A DNA stretch of 64,000 nucleotides from UBA987 sp002292105 (lineage in GTDB: Bacteria > Bacteroidota > Bacteroidia > NS11-12g > UBA9320): assembly GCA_943846675.1 (NCBI GenBank), contig OX044357.1, positions 434,001-498,000 of the forward strand. The letters are read 5' to 3'. Each line of letters starts with the position of its first letter. The first letter of the stretch is position 1. Both the position numbers and the translations under genes were made by a program. The notes below the pieces were generated by a model. It was not told where the DNA came from. It ran no database searches and saw only the letters and a program-made list of their open reading frames with translations. Positions 1 to 9,067 of the stretch are shown here, piece after piece.

Positions 1-2787
1 AAGTGGAAGGTTAAATCTGGTGTAAACTTGAAAATTTACGATGGTCAGGATGCAACAGGTGTAGCATTACATCCAAACAATGGCTTTGATGATAAGAATG
101 CACCAAGCGCTCCTATCGTAGCAAAATCAGGTGCAATGTATTTCTTATGGAATTCAGGCGCATCTACTGATGAAGGTTTCTTAGGATTCTGGACTTCAAC
201 TATAGGAACTCAAGCTCCTCCAGTTGCAAGCTTCGCTGGTCCTGATACGATTTACAACGCAGTATTTAACAAATTCATAAACACATCTGCAAATGCAGTT
301 GGAGAAGTATTCTATACGTGGGACGTTGATGGTGTTACAGAATCCAATTCAAAAGACCTTGACTACATCTCTTTCAGCAACAAGACATATAATGTATGTT
401 TAACTGTTGAAACATGTGCTGGTAAGAATAAGGCATGCAGAAACATTGTTGTAGCGCCTATTACTTCAAAAACAGAATTAGACTTTGATGCGGACAACAG
501 AAGACCTAAAGCAGGTGATGATGTTGTTTTCACAAGCAAAGCTGACAAAGCAAACTCATTTAAGTGGACATTCTTCCCAAGTTCTTCTGTAAAATTCACA
601 GGTGGAACGGATGAATTCTCTGCTAGCCCACAAGTCTCATTCTCTGCTCCAGGTAAGTATACAGTTGCATTGAAAGGATGGAATAACTTATCTCCAACAG
701 ATTCAGCTACTTCATATGCTCAGGTAATTAAAGATCAGTTCATTATTGTAATTGATTACTGTAAGCCAGTTATTGGTGTAACAACTAGTTCTGACGTTGC
801 TATTAGCTCTGTATTATTGGAAGACAATGCTACTCCACGAGCTACTTTGATTGACAATGAGTCAACTGAAGAAGTGGGTTACACAGACTTCACTACTGAC
901 ATCAAAGCTGCTGAATTAACCTTTGGTGGAACGTATAACGTAACCGTTGAAAGACAAACCAATGCCAACAAAGTAAACCGTAAGGTTTGGATTGATTGGA
1001 ACATTGATGGTGACTTTGACGATTCTGGTGAAATGGTATTAAATGAAGGTACGACAAGTAACAAAACAGTAATGGGAAGCTTTACTGTACCTGATTTAGC
1101 AAAATCGTTTGAAGGAACAACTCGAATGAGAGTTGGTATTAGCTACAACAATGACCCTAACGTACCATGTGGTGCTTCAGGTGGTGTTGCAGGAGCTAAC
1201 AGAATTGGTGAGTTCGAAGATTACGCTCTAATCTTAGCGAATGATAACACGACACCAATCATCACATTAAACGGAAACGATACTGTTTATGTTGAGGTAG
1301 GATCTACTTATGCGGATGCTGGTGCAACTGCATTTGACCCGACTGAAGGTAACATCTCTTCTCGTTTAACATCTACGAGTGATGTTGATGATCAAGCTGC
1401 TGGTATCTACTATGTAACCTATTGTGTATCGGATGCATCAGGTAATGCTGCTCCATGTGTTACACGTGTTGTTTACGTAGTTGTTGACCAATCTGCTCCA
1501 GAATTGACATTAACGGGTGCCGACACTGTTTACGTTGATGTAATAACTGGTACTTACAATGAGCCTGGATTTAAAGCAATTGACAAAACGGATGGTGACT
1601 TAACTACAGCTGTTCAAGTAACAGGTACGGTTAACACATTCAAAATTGGAACATACACACTTACTTATACTGTTCAGGATGCACAAGCAAACATCGCTTC
1701 TGCAATGCGTACAGTAATTGTTCGTGACCAAGTATTCCCTACAATCACGAATGATGACATCAAAAACATCAACGCTAGAAACGTAGTTGAGGTTCAATTA
1801 CAGTCTGTGTTTGTTGACAGAACTATTCCTGCTGATAACTACAGTAACGGAACGTTCGGTCCTCGATTCACTTATGTAATTACTCCATCAACTGCTCAAG
1901 GTGATGCAGATGTTGACACAAGAGTAAAAGGAACAACAGTTGTAACGTATACTGTAACTGACGAGTCTATGAACCAAACAGTATTGGTAATTGACTACGT
2001 AGTTGAAGATTACATTGCTCCAGTTATTACATTAAACACATTGGATACTGTGTATCACAATGTAAACGATCCTTACACACCAGTATCTGCGAGTGTAACG
2101 GATAACTTATATGACAATACGCAAGTATCATTGACACGTACTAGTGACGTGAATCCATTTAAATTAGGATTATACACAGACACTTATACAGCTACTGATG
2201 CTTCTGGTAATGTTACAGTAAGAAACAGATGGGTACGCGTATTAGACGCAGAGAAGCCAGTAATCAGTTCTAAAGTTGGACCGGTTGTAAAACTTGGATT
2301 ATTCTCTAACGTTAAATTAAGCGATTACTTGAAGCTTACTGACAACTATGATGCTCCAGTTGAGTTACTAGCAAATCTTGAAGTTACATTTAACGATGTA
2401 AACTTCTACGAAGAAGGTATCTACGCTGCTGTATTCACAACAGAAGATAATTCTGGTAATATGTCTGATCCTTACACTTTATTAGTTGAAGTAAGCAGTG
2501 CTTACGAAGTAATCAACAGTGTAGGAAGCATCGCCGGAGCTGACTTAATGAAGGTATATCCAAATCCATCAAATGGTATCTTTAACGTATCGTTTGACTT
2601 ACCATCACAAGAAGACGTAACTGTTGCAGTTTACGACATGATGGGTAACCAAGTAGCGAACATTATTGAAGGTCAACTTCAAAAAGGTACTTACACAGTT
2701 GACATGACTGGTAAGGCTGCTGGAATGTACTTTGTTCGCATGACTGCGCACAACCAAGTATTTAATCAAAAAGTGATGGTGAAATAA
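1..2787 (+). CDS. T9SS-secreted multi-Ig protein, 5' end missing
   Basis: The reading frame is open from the first base, so the N-terminus and signal peptide lie outside the window; 928 residues are visible. In order I see: a short region resembling a CUB-like fold; two PKD-like Ig domains (about residues 75-240); a GEVED-type domain (about 255-405, with VWIDWNIDGDFDDSGE and the closing GEFEDYAL); and four consecutive DUF5011-like Ig domains (about 415-840, repeating ITLNGxDTVYV and TYTVxDASGN). The last 75 residues are a type A T9SS sorting domain (VYPNPSNGIFNV, GxYxVRM, KVMVK). It is expected to be exported and anchored on or released from the cell surface. Catalytic motifs are absent, so adhesion or a structural role is an inference. 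A strong terminator follows. Confidence 0.85.
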   Translation, partial: KWKVKSGVNLKIYDGQDATGVALHPNNGFDDKNAPSAPIVAKSGAMYFLWNSGASTDEGFLGFWTSTIGTQAPPVASFAGPDTIYNAVFNKFINTSANAVGEVFYTWDVDGVTESNSKDLDYISFSNKTYNVCLTVETCAGKNKACRNIVVAPITSKTELDFDADNRRPKAGDDVVFTSKADKANSFKWTFFPSSSVKFTGGTDEFSASPQVSFSAPGKYTVALKGWNNLSPTDSATSYAQVIKDQFIIVIDYCKPVIGVTTSSDVAISSVLLEDNATPRATLIDNESTEEVGYTDFTTDIKAAELTFGGTYNVTVERQTNANKVNRKVWIDWNIDGDFDDSGEMVLNEGTTSNKTVMGSFTVPDLAKSFEGTTRMRVGISYNNDPNVPCGASGGVAGANRIGEFEDYALILANDNTTPIITLNGNDTVYVEVGSTYADAGATAFDPTEGNISSRLTSTSDVDDQAAGIYYVTYCVSDASGNAAPCVTRVVYVVVDQSAPELTLTGADTVYVDVITGTYNEPGFKAIDKTDGDLTTAVQVTGTVNTFKIGTYTLTYTVQDAQANIASAMRTVIVRDQVFPTITNDDIKNINARNVVEVQLQSVFVDRTIPADNYSNGTFGPRFTYVITPSTAQGDADVDTRVKGTTVVTYTVTDESMNQTVLVIDYVVEDYIAPVITLNTLDTVYHNVNDPYTPVSASVTDNLYDNTQVSLTRTSDVNPFKLGLYTDTYTATDASGNVTVRNRWVRVLDAEKPVISSKVGPVVKLGLFSNVKLSDYLKLTDNYDAPVELLANLEVTFNDVNFYEEGIYAAVFTTEDNSGNMSDPYTLLVEVSSAYEVINSVGSIAGADLMKVYPNPSNGIFNVSFDLPSQEDVTVAVYDMMGNQVANIIEGQLQKGTYTVDMTGKAAGMYFVRMTAHNQVFNQKVMVK

Positions 2788-2807
2788 TCCATCCTTCAAC
2801 AAATACA

Positions 2808-2838
2808 AAAGGGGTCGTTCTTAACGACCCCTTTTTTT
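2808..2838 (+). terminator. Rho-independent terminator
   Basis: A perfect 9-bp stem (GGGGTCGTT / AACGACCCC, 2811-2819 and 2823-2831) with a 3-nt loop is followed by seven T. It closes the transcript of the preceding Ig-domain gene and separates it from the ECF sigma cassette. Confidence 0.93.
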
Positions 2839-2911
2839 ATTTTTGAATAATTCTGAAAAAAATGCAACCTTTTTCTTTTTACGTGTCTATTCTATTAAAT
2901 GAGCATTCATT

Positions 2912-3454
2912 TTGAGCAGTGATGAAGAACTTGTAAAGCAATGCATCAACAATAATAGAGAAGCTCAAAAGATGCTCTTTGAGAAGTACGCTTCAAAGAT
3001 GATGGCCATTTGTTTAAGATATACGTCGAGTCAGGAGGATGCGAAAGACATCCTTCAAGATGGTTTTGTTAAAGTGTTTACTCAACTTGAAAAGTTTGAG
3101 TTTAAAAGCACCTTGCAAACTTGGATGTCTCGTGTATTTACAAATTTAGCTATCAATAAAGCGACGAGAGGAATTGCAAAGTATTCACATGTGGACATCG
3201 ACGAGCAAGTTGGATTGGCATATGAGGATACTGATGAAGATTTAGGTAAATGGGGCGGACTCACACCTGCGCAAGTTATGAAGCACGTGAGAGCGCTACC
3301 AGAAATATACCGACTGGTATTGAACATGTATGCGGTTGATGGGTACTCTCATCAACAAATAGCAGAAAAGTTAGATATATCAGTAGGATCTTCAAAAAGC
3401 CGTTTATCTCGAGCACGCGTAATCTTAAAAGAAAACATTAAAAAAGCTAAGTGA
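2912..3454 (+). CDS. ECF RNA polymerase sigma factor (cassette 1)
   Basis: 180 residues, the normal length for an ECF sigma-70 factor. Region 2 lies at about residues 20-90 (LRYTSSQEDAKDILQDGFVKVF, then WMSRVFTNLAINK). Region 4 lies at about 120-175 (LPEIYRLVLNMYAVDGYSHQQIAEKL, then GSSKSRLSRAR). No in-frame ATG gives a complete region 2; the frame opens after a stop at 2900, so the start must be TTG at 2912 or ATT at 2909. The stop codon overlaps the GTG of the next gene by 4 bp (GTGA). With the two following genes it forms a sigma / membrane protein / T9SS cargo cassette, repeated at 51778-59408. The target promoters are not known. Confidence 0.9.
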   Translation: MSSDEELVKQCINNNREAQKMLFEKYASKMMAICLRYTSSQEDAKDILQDGFVKVFTQLEKFEFKSTLQTWMSRVFTNLAINKATRGIAKYSHVDIDEQVGLAYEDTDEDLGKWGGLTPAQVMKHVRALPEIYRLVLNMYAVDGYSHQQIAEKLDISVGSSKSRLSRARVILKENIKKAK

Positions 3455-4809
3455 GCAATAAGAACGACATATTTGATGATTTGATCAAAAGCCAATTAGA
3501 AGGCTTTGATGCAAATGTGTCTATGGCAGATTGGGACGCCATTGCGTCTAAATTGCCTGTCGCTAAGCGTAAAAAGGTTGCCGCCTATTGGTGGTTAACT
3601 GGTTTGGCAATTTTGGTTGTTGGTGTTTTAACAACCGCACTTTGGATTAACTTTAGAAATAAGTCAAATGACCTATCTGAATTAGTTATTCTTGAAAAGG
3701 ACCAAACCACACAAAAAGAATCTGTTGTTAAAAATAATTATATACCTACACCTAATGAAGCTCCGACTGATAAGACAGTGAATGAGCCAAACCAACCTGA
3801 GAATCTTAACACAGAGATTATTACAACTTCGACAGAAGTTGATTTAAAGACATCGGTTCAGAGTACGACTGGACCAGATAACTTACCTACTAATATTGTA
3901 GATATTAAGGCCGATGAAGACCGCATTAAGGGCGCGGTAGATTCGGCCTTTTCTACTGAAATTGACAACAATTCGTCAAATGACGACATCGATCCAATAA
4001 AATCAACTGAGCCGGTTATTCTTGTATTAAGTGACTCTAACGACGCTGAAAATAAAACTGAACCAATCACAATCACACCTGCACCACCTATAAAGTGGGA
4101 GCTAGGTATTTCTTTTTCACCCAATTGGGCGAAAAAGCTTATTTCGCCTAACGGGGATCATGCTTGGAGGATTAATAAAGAGTATAACAACATTGTTAAT
4201 ACCATGGAAAGTGGTTCTATAAGCTATCAGTTTGAAGCACACGTGAACAGATACCTCAATGAACATGTGTATTTCAATGCCGGTATAAACTACAACCAGA
4301 TAGTTGAGAAGGTTAATTATAACTATGAGGTTACAGAGTTTGCGACTGAGCGAGTTGGTTTTGATGAATTATTGTACACACCGATAGATCCAAGAATAGG
4401 ACCAATCGAAGTGAATTATAGCGGTACGAATACGTATCACTATATTGAGTCACCAGTTCGCATAGGATTTATAAAAGCTATTCCAAGTTCGAAAATGAAT
4501 TTCAGAGTAGAAACTGGGTTGCGTTGCATGGTGCTTACAGACATGTCAGGTAAAAGAACGGATGTAACTCAAATTGAATCTTTGGTTGATCTTAAATCGT
4601 CTTTTTCGGAGTATTCTCGACATAATTTGGGTGCTACGGCGAACGCTGGACTATATTGGAAAATAATGAAAGGGAAAGGCAGCTTTGGCCTAACAACGTA
4701 TTACAATTATGCGTTAACCTCGATACGGAAACGTGACGAAGGAATAACAGAGAAACCCTATAACTTTGGAGTAAACTTTAATTTACAGCGAAAAATCTGG
4801 ATTAAGTGA
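3451..4809 (+). CDS. Inner-membrane-anchored putative anti-sigma protein with a beta-barrel-like C-terminus
   Basis: 452 residues, GTG start overlapping the sigma stop (GTGA), which suggests translational coupling. Residues 1-42 form a short cytoplasmic head (FDDLIKSQLEGF, then ADWDAIASKL). A single transmembrane helix follows (about 44-67, with WWLTGLAILVVGVLTTALW), then a long polar Thr/Asn/Asp-rich linker (about 70-205). The C-terminal 240 residues have alternating aromatic/hydrophobic strands like outer-membrane beta-barrel proteins of the PorT type, ending in a charged IWIK. The head resembles that of the protein at 52313 (FDxLxK, EG, V, W). Position after an ECF gene suggests it binds that sigma; this is inferred, not shown. 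An inner-membrane helix joined to a barrel-like domain is an odd topology. Confidence 0.7.
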   Translation: MSNKNDIFDDLIKSQLEGFDANVSMADWDAIASKLPVAKRKKVAAYWWLTGLAILVVGVLTTALWINFRNKSNDLSELVILEKDQTTQKESVVKNNYIPTPNEAPTDKTVNEPNQPENLNTEIITTSTEVDLKTSVQSTTGPDNLPTNIVDIKADEDRIKGAVDSAFSTEIDNNSSNDDIDPIKSTEPVILVLSDSNDAENKTEPITITPAPPIKWELGISFSPNWAKKLISPNGDHAWRINKEYNNIVNTMESGSISYQFEAHVNRYLNEHVYFNAGINYNQIVEKVNYNYEVTEFATERVGFDELLYTPIDPRIGPIEVNYSGTNTYHYIESPVRIGFIKAIPSSKMNFRVETGLRCMVLTDMSGKRTDVTQIESLVDLKSSFSEYSRHNLGATANAGLYWKIMKGKGSFGLTTYYNYALTSIRKRDEGITEKPYNFGVNFNLQRKIWIK

Positions 4810-7220
4810 GAAAGCTGATTTACATATCGATTCTTTTGACCTTAGGGTTCGCTTCTGCATTTGGACAGGGTTTATACCCTTTAGGTGAGGGAAATGAAGT
4901 CAACAAAGTGGAGTTAGTTGCTCAAGCTGACAATGGAGTATACATTTTTGATGTAACAAGTGCATCAACTTATAAATTGTATACGTGGAACGGGTTCAAC
5001 TACAGCGATTTGGGAGTCATTCCAAACATCCCTAAACATGGAGATGCAAATAATGAAGATTTCAGAATTGTTGATGCGTTATACGACAATGATGTATTAT
5101 ACGTACTCGGACATGATTTTGGAACGTCAAAATCAAATCTACCAACACGTGTAATAACTTGGGATGGTTTAGAATGGAAGGATATTACAACAAGTGATGT
5201 TAGTAGTGCTCTTAGTGTCGCTAAACTTATTAAGTATAACAATAAGGTTTCGATACTAGGCATTTTTACTTCTTCAGGTATCCTCTCTTTAAATTCAGGA
5301 TCGTGGGAGCACGTTGGAGGTCAATTGGGAACGGATGCAAAGAATAATTATGTATTGGACGCAGCTGTTTACAGAGGACGCTTATATGCGAGTGGAGAAT
5401 TTACTAGACCTCTATCTGGACAGCAATATAATACCGCAGTATTTGAGAATAATGCGTGGAGACCTGTTGTTACACCACCTTTTATAGGAAAGAGCAAGCA
5501 ATTTGCTTTATACAATGGCGAATTAATGCTTTGTGGTGAGCCAAACGCGGAATTTGATTATTTAAAATCATTTGATGGTATTGGATGGACAAATATGTCG
5601 AACGGTTTAGAGCATCTGAATGTTTTTGAATTTTGGGATTTGGCCGTTACAGACGAACAAATTTGTTTAACCGGACTGTTTGAGAATAGACAAACCGGAA
5701 TACAGTTCAATTATTTAATTAAGGATTCGGATGGATGGCACTTCGGAGAACAAACGAATAGTGACGACAAAATTCATTTGATATCGACCAATGACCGTAT
5801 TTATGCATTTGGACAATTTTCATACCCAGGTGTTAATGGAATTGGAGAGATAGGTTCAAACGCTGCAATGCTTTCTGGTAAGATTTATATGGACGAGAAT
5901 GACAATTGCTTGCATGAGGAGGACGAACTTGGTCTGCCAATGACTAAAGTTATATTAAACCCGGGCAATTTAGTTACGTTTACGGACGCCAAAGGCTTAT
6001 ATGAATTTCCTGTTGGTCCTGGGTCATATACAATTTCATTCGAGACAGGATTGAAAAACCGATTTGGATGTGGTCGACTTGCCAGCGTAACAGCTGGATC
6101 TCGTGTCAATTATTTAGTACCTGAACTGAATGTCGTTGAAAAACCGAACATAGTTGATTTAGAGTTGTCATCACAATTCAGAAATGGCTGGAAATTGGTG
6201 AAAGGACAATACAATGAGATGCAGCTCAATGCATTCAACAACGGATCGGAAACAATTGAAGGTGCTACCCTCCAGTTAAAAATGGACGATTGGTGGGAGA
6301 ATGTTCAAATTACGCCTACACCAACTTCAATAGTTGATGGTGAGTATACTTGGAATGTGTCGGAGCTTAAAAAAGGAGAACTATATACCATCACAATAAG
6401 CGGAACGATAAAAGCTGATCTTAGTTTGTATAACGATTTCTGTTTTACTGGTGATGTAGATTTCCCTCAAGTGGATGTGTCTAAGAACTCAAATAGAGAT
6501 GCCGCGCAGCTTACAACAGTTGATGAATTGGAACCGATATCCAAACAAGTTGATTGTGGTAGTTGGTACTCGAATGCAACAGAGAACATATCTTATCAGA
6601 TTCGCTTTGAGAATGAGTCAAATGAAACGATAAACAACGTTACTGTCCTTGATACGTTTGATTCTGACTTAATAACTGATTATGCTTGGGATTATACCAA
6701 CATAGGTTCTTCTACAAAACTTGATATCAAGATGGTAAAGGTACCTGGCAAGGAAAAATGGAGGCTGGTTTACACCTGGAACTCTAAGGATGCTGGTATT
6801 GCCCCTGCCGGTGATATTGACCATAAAGATGTTGGTTATGCGTCGATTAAATTCAAATTACATGATTTAAGTAAGCAAAAAGGTATTGAATTGTGCAATA
6901 GAGCACAAGTTACACTTGATAATAGCGAGCCACTTTCTACGAATACGGTTTGTTCAAAAGCGACAACTTTAAACGTTCCTGGTATTGATTTGCCTTCTCA
7001 GGTATCTTTTTACCCCAACCCAGCAGATCATTACATTGAAATGCACAATGGTTCTAGTGAAAGTAGAACTTTAGAGGTCCTCAATCAAACTGGACAGGTT
7101 GTGTATACAGATGAGTTCAAAGGTTTCGAGGAACGCCGTATAGATATATCTTCGCTTGCAGCAGGAGTCTACGTGTTGAACGTTGTTGGATTTGAGGCTC
7201 AAAAGCTAGTTATTCAGTAG
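4806..7220 (+). CDS. T9SS-secreted protein with propeller-like, SdrD-B-like and DUF11-like regions
   Basis: 804 residues, GTG start in a GTGA overlap with the previous gene. A signal peptide (about residues 1-20, ending SAFG) precedes repeated units with WxG and YNG motifs (about 25-345) that suggest a propeller fold. Next is an SdrD-B or CarboxypepD-like module (about 350-430: MDENDNCLHEEDE, then TDAKGLYEFPVGPGSYTI), a DUF11-like region (about 445-705, ENISYQIRFENES), and a type A T9SS sorting domain (VSFYPNPADHYIEM, then AAGVYVLNV). It is the presumed cargo of the ECF cassette. No enzyme motif was seen. Its stop lies inside the 3' end of the convergent comF gene (7-bp overlap). Confidence 0.82.
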   Translation: MRKLIYISILLTLGFASAFGQGLYPLGEGNEVNKVELVAQADNGVYIFDVTSASTYKLYTWNGFNYSDLGVIPNIPKHGDANNEDFRIVDALYDNDVLYVLGHDFGTSKSNLPTRVITWDGLEWKDITTSDVSSALSVAKLIKYNNKVSILGIFTSSGILSLNSGSWEHVGGQLGTDAKNNYVLDAAVYRGRLYASGEFTRPLSGQQYNTAVFENNAWRPVVTPPFIGKSKQFALYNGELMLCGEPNAEFDYLKSFDGIGWTNMSNGLEHLNVFEFWDLAVTDEQICLTGLFENRQTGIQFNYLIKDSDGWHFGEQTNSDDKIHLISTNDRIYAFGQFSYPGVNGIGEIGSNAAMLSGKIYMDENDNCLHEEDELGLPMTKVILNPGNLVTFTDAKGLYEFPVGPGSYTISFETGLKNRFGCGRLASVTAGSRVNYLVPELNVVEKPNIVDLELSSQFRNGWKLVKGQYNEMQLNAFNNGSETIEGATLQLKMDDWWENVQITPTPTSIVDGEYTWNVSELKKGELYTITISGTIKADLSLYNDFCFTGDVDFPQVDVSKNSNRDAAQLTTVDELEPISKQVDCGSWYSNATENISYQIRFENESNETINNVTVLDTFDSDLITDYAWDYTNIGSSTKLDIKMVKVPGKEKWRLVYTWNSKDAGIAPAGDIDHKDVGYASIKFKLHDLSKQKGIELCNRAQVTLDNSEPLSTNTVCSKATTLNVPGIDLPSQVSFYPNPADHYIEMHNGSSESRTLEVLNQTGQVVYTDEFKGFEERRIDISSLAAGVYVLNVVGFEAQKLVIQ

Positions 7221-7894
7221 TCTGCTATAGCAGCAGTAATCACACTAATTTTAATTCTTTTTATAGATTCCAATGCTTGAAGGCATCCTGATAAAGTGGC
7301 TCCAGTGGTAAACACATCATCTACAATGGCCACATGTTTACCAATCAATGTGATCTTGTCTTTGAGTATAAATGCACTTTGGGTGCTTTTCCAACGATTA
7401 AATCTGGATTTATGTGTTTGCGTCTTCGAAGAATGTTTACGAAATAATATGTCAGTGATTAGCGGTTTGCTTAGATAGTTGGCAATGGATTTGCCAATTA
7501 TTTGTGATTGGTTATATCCCCTTGATTCTAATTTGGAGAAATGTAAGGGCACTGGAATGAGGAAGTCAATATCGCCAAATTTGTTCTGCCGTTTCATATG
7601 TTGTCCAATGTGACACCCGATTTGTTTCCCTATTGATGTATCTCCACCATATTTTAATTGATGCATTATCCGCTGAATGCTATTGCCTTTTTTGAAATAA
7701 TAAGGGGCAATGCCGTAAGTGATTGGGAATTGATGTCCAAGGGCTTTATGGATTGGGTTTAGCATCGGGTCGAAAAATGTCTTAGGTAGTCTTAAATCGC
7801 ATAAAAAGCATCATTTAGCCTTGTTGTTGGGTAGTGGTTCAGCGCATCTTATGCAGACTTTTGGATATATAAGACTCAGAAAATCTTGCAGCAT
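7214..7894 (-). pseudogene. comF: ComF family phosphoribosyltransferase-like gene, interrupted by an in-frame TGA
   Basis: Reading from an ATG at 7894 gives a typical ComF start: MLQDFLSLIYPKVCIRC, then after about ten residues a second CxxC (CFLC) and DLRLPKT, running into the phosphoribosyltransferase domain. A TGA at 7811-7813 sits directly before the second CxxC. The remaining open frame from the ATG at 7765 encodes 183 residues that keep the PRPP-binding loop (VAIVDDVFTTGATL) and IPVPLH...RGYNQS, but lacks the zinc-ribbon-like N-terminus. Local sequence AAATGATGC could come from a 3-nt duplication. ComF proteins take part in DNA uptake. The gene is either broken, expressed as a truncated domain, or affected by a sequence error. 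Confidence 0.85.
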
Positions 7895-7967
7895 GGTTCA
7901 TTTATTCGATATGTTCTGGCGCACGCAAGCAATTTTATAGACCTTTGCACCAAACCGTTGGTTTATT

Positions 7968-9011
7968 ATGTTCGAAAATAAAGAAACAACAAATATTGAT
8001 GAGCTAGGAGAGTTTCGACTCATCAAACACCTTACTGATGCCATTATGTTAGAAACAGATCAAACCCTTATAGGTGCTGGTGATGACGCTGCGTTGGTAA
8101 ACCCAAAAGGAAAAATGGCTGTCGTATCTACTGACATGTTGGTTGAACAAGTGCACTTCGATATGATGTACACACCTTTAAAGCATCTTGGGTACAAGGC
8201 TGCTGTTGTTAATTTCTCAGATATCTGTGCGATGAACGGTCATCCAAGCCAGCTCACAATGTCGATTGCCTTTAGCAGCAAATACACGCTAGAAGCGATT
8301 GAAGAGCTGTATGCAGGGATGTTGCTGGCGTGTAAAAAGTACAAAGTGGACTTAATCGGTGGAGATACTTCTACAATACCAAACGGACTTGTTATTAGTG
8401 GAACTGCCATCGGATTTGTTGATGAAAAAGATGTGGTAAAAAGATCTGGAGCAAAGTCAGGAGACTTGCTTTGTGTGACAGGAGATTTAGGGGGCGCTTA
8501 CATGGGTTTGCAGCTTTTGGAACGGGAAAAACGCGTCTTCTTGGAGCAAAAAGACATGCAACCTGATTTAAAGAGTCATGACTATATCGTTGGTCGACAA
8601 TTAAAGCCTGAAGCGAGAATAGACGTTATTGATTTTCTTAAGAAAGCGGGCATTACACCTACGTCTATGATCGATATTTCAGACGGATTGTCTTCAGAGA
8701 TTTTTCACCTAAGTGAAGCTTCACAAGTTGATTTCACGGTATACGAAGAAAAATTGCCTATTGATCAAGATACCTTCAATATGGCTGTTGAGTTTGGAAT
8801 TGACGCAACCACTGCAGCACTCAATGGAGGAGAGGACTACGAGTTGCTATTTACGGTTAATCAAGAAGATTACGAAAAAATTAAAAATGATCCTGATATC
8901 ACTGTCATTGGTCATGCAAAAGACAAAGGGATGAAGAATGAATTGCACTCCAAGCAAGGCAATACATATGCATTGCAAGCACAAGGGTGGCAACATAAGA
9001 ATGAACAATAA
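7968..9011 (+). CDS. thiL: Thiamine-monophosphate kinase
   Basis: 347 residues, full length for ThiL, which phosphorylates thiamine monophosphate to thiamine pyrophosphate with ATP. Family motifs are in place: the N-terminal GEFRLIKHL and GAGDDAA (about residue 36), STDMLVEQVHFD, NFSDICAMNG, the Mg/ATP site LIGGDTS, then VTGDLGGAYMGLQLL and the C-terminal NGGEDYELLFTV. It begins with ATG and is transcribed away from comF. It is the only thiamine gene in view. MenD, which uses the product as cofactor, lies 3 kb downstream, though nothing shows they are co-regulated. Confidence 0.96.
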   Translation: MFENKETTNIDELGEFRLIKHLTDAIMLETDQTLIGAGDDAALVNPKGKMAVVSTDMLVEQVHFDMMYTPLKHLGYKAAVVNFSDICAMNGHPSQLTMSIAFSSKYTLEAIEELYAGMLLACKKYKVDLIGGDTSTIPNGLVISGTAIGFVDEKDVVKRSGAKSGDLLCVTGDLGGAYMGLQLLEREKRVFLEQKDMQPDLKSHDYIVGRQLKPEARIDVIDFLKKAGITPTSMIDISDGLSSEIFHLSEASQVDFTVYEEKLPIDQDTFNMAVEFGIDATTAALNGGEDYELLFTVNQEDYEKIKNDPDITVIGHAKDKGMKNELHSKQGNTYALQAQGWQHKNEQ

Positions 9012-9067
9012 TTATTTAATGTAGTATCAATTGCATTTATAATGATTATTGCTGAAATTTGTGCCTT

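Noticed and set aside
2838..2845. TATTTTTG as a housekeeping promoter for the first ECF gene
   Set aside because: It lies inside the T-run of the terminator and has no -33 element; the match is probably due to T-richness.
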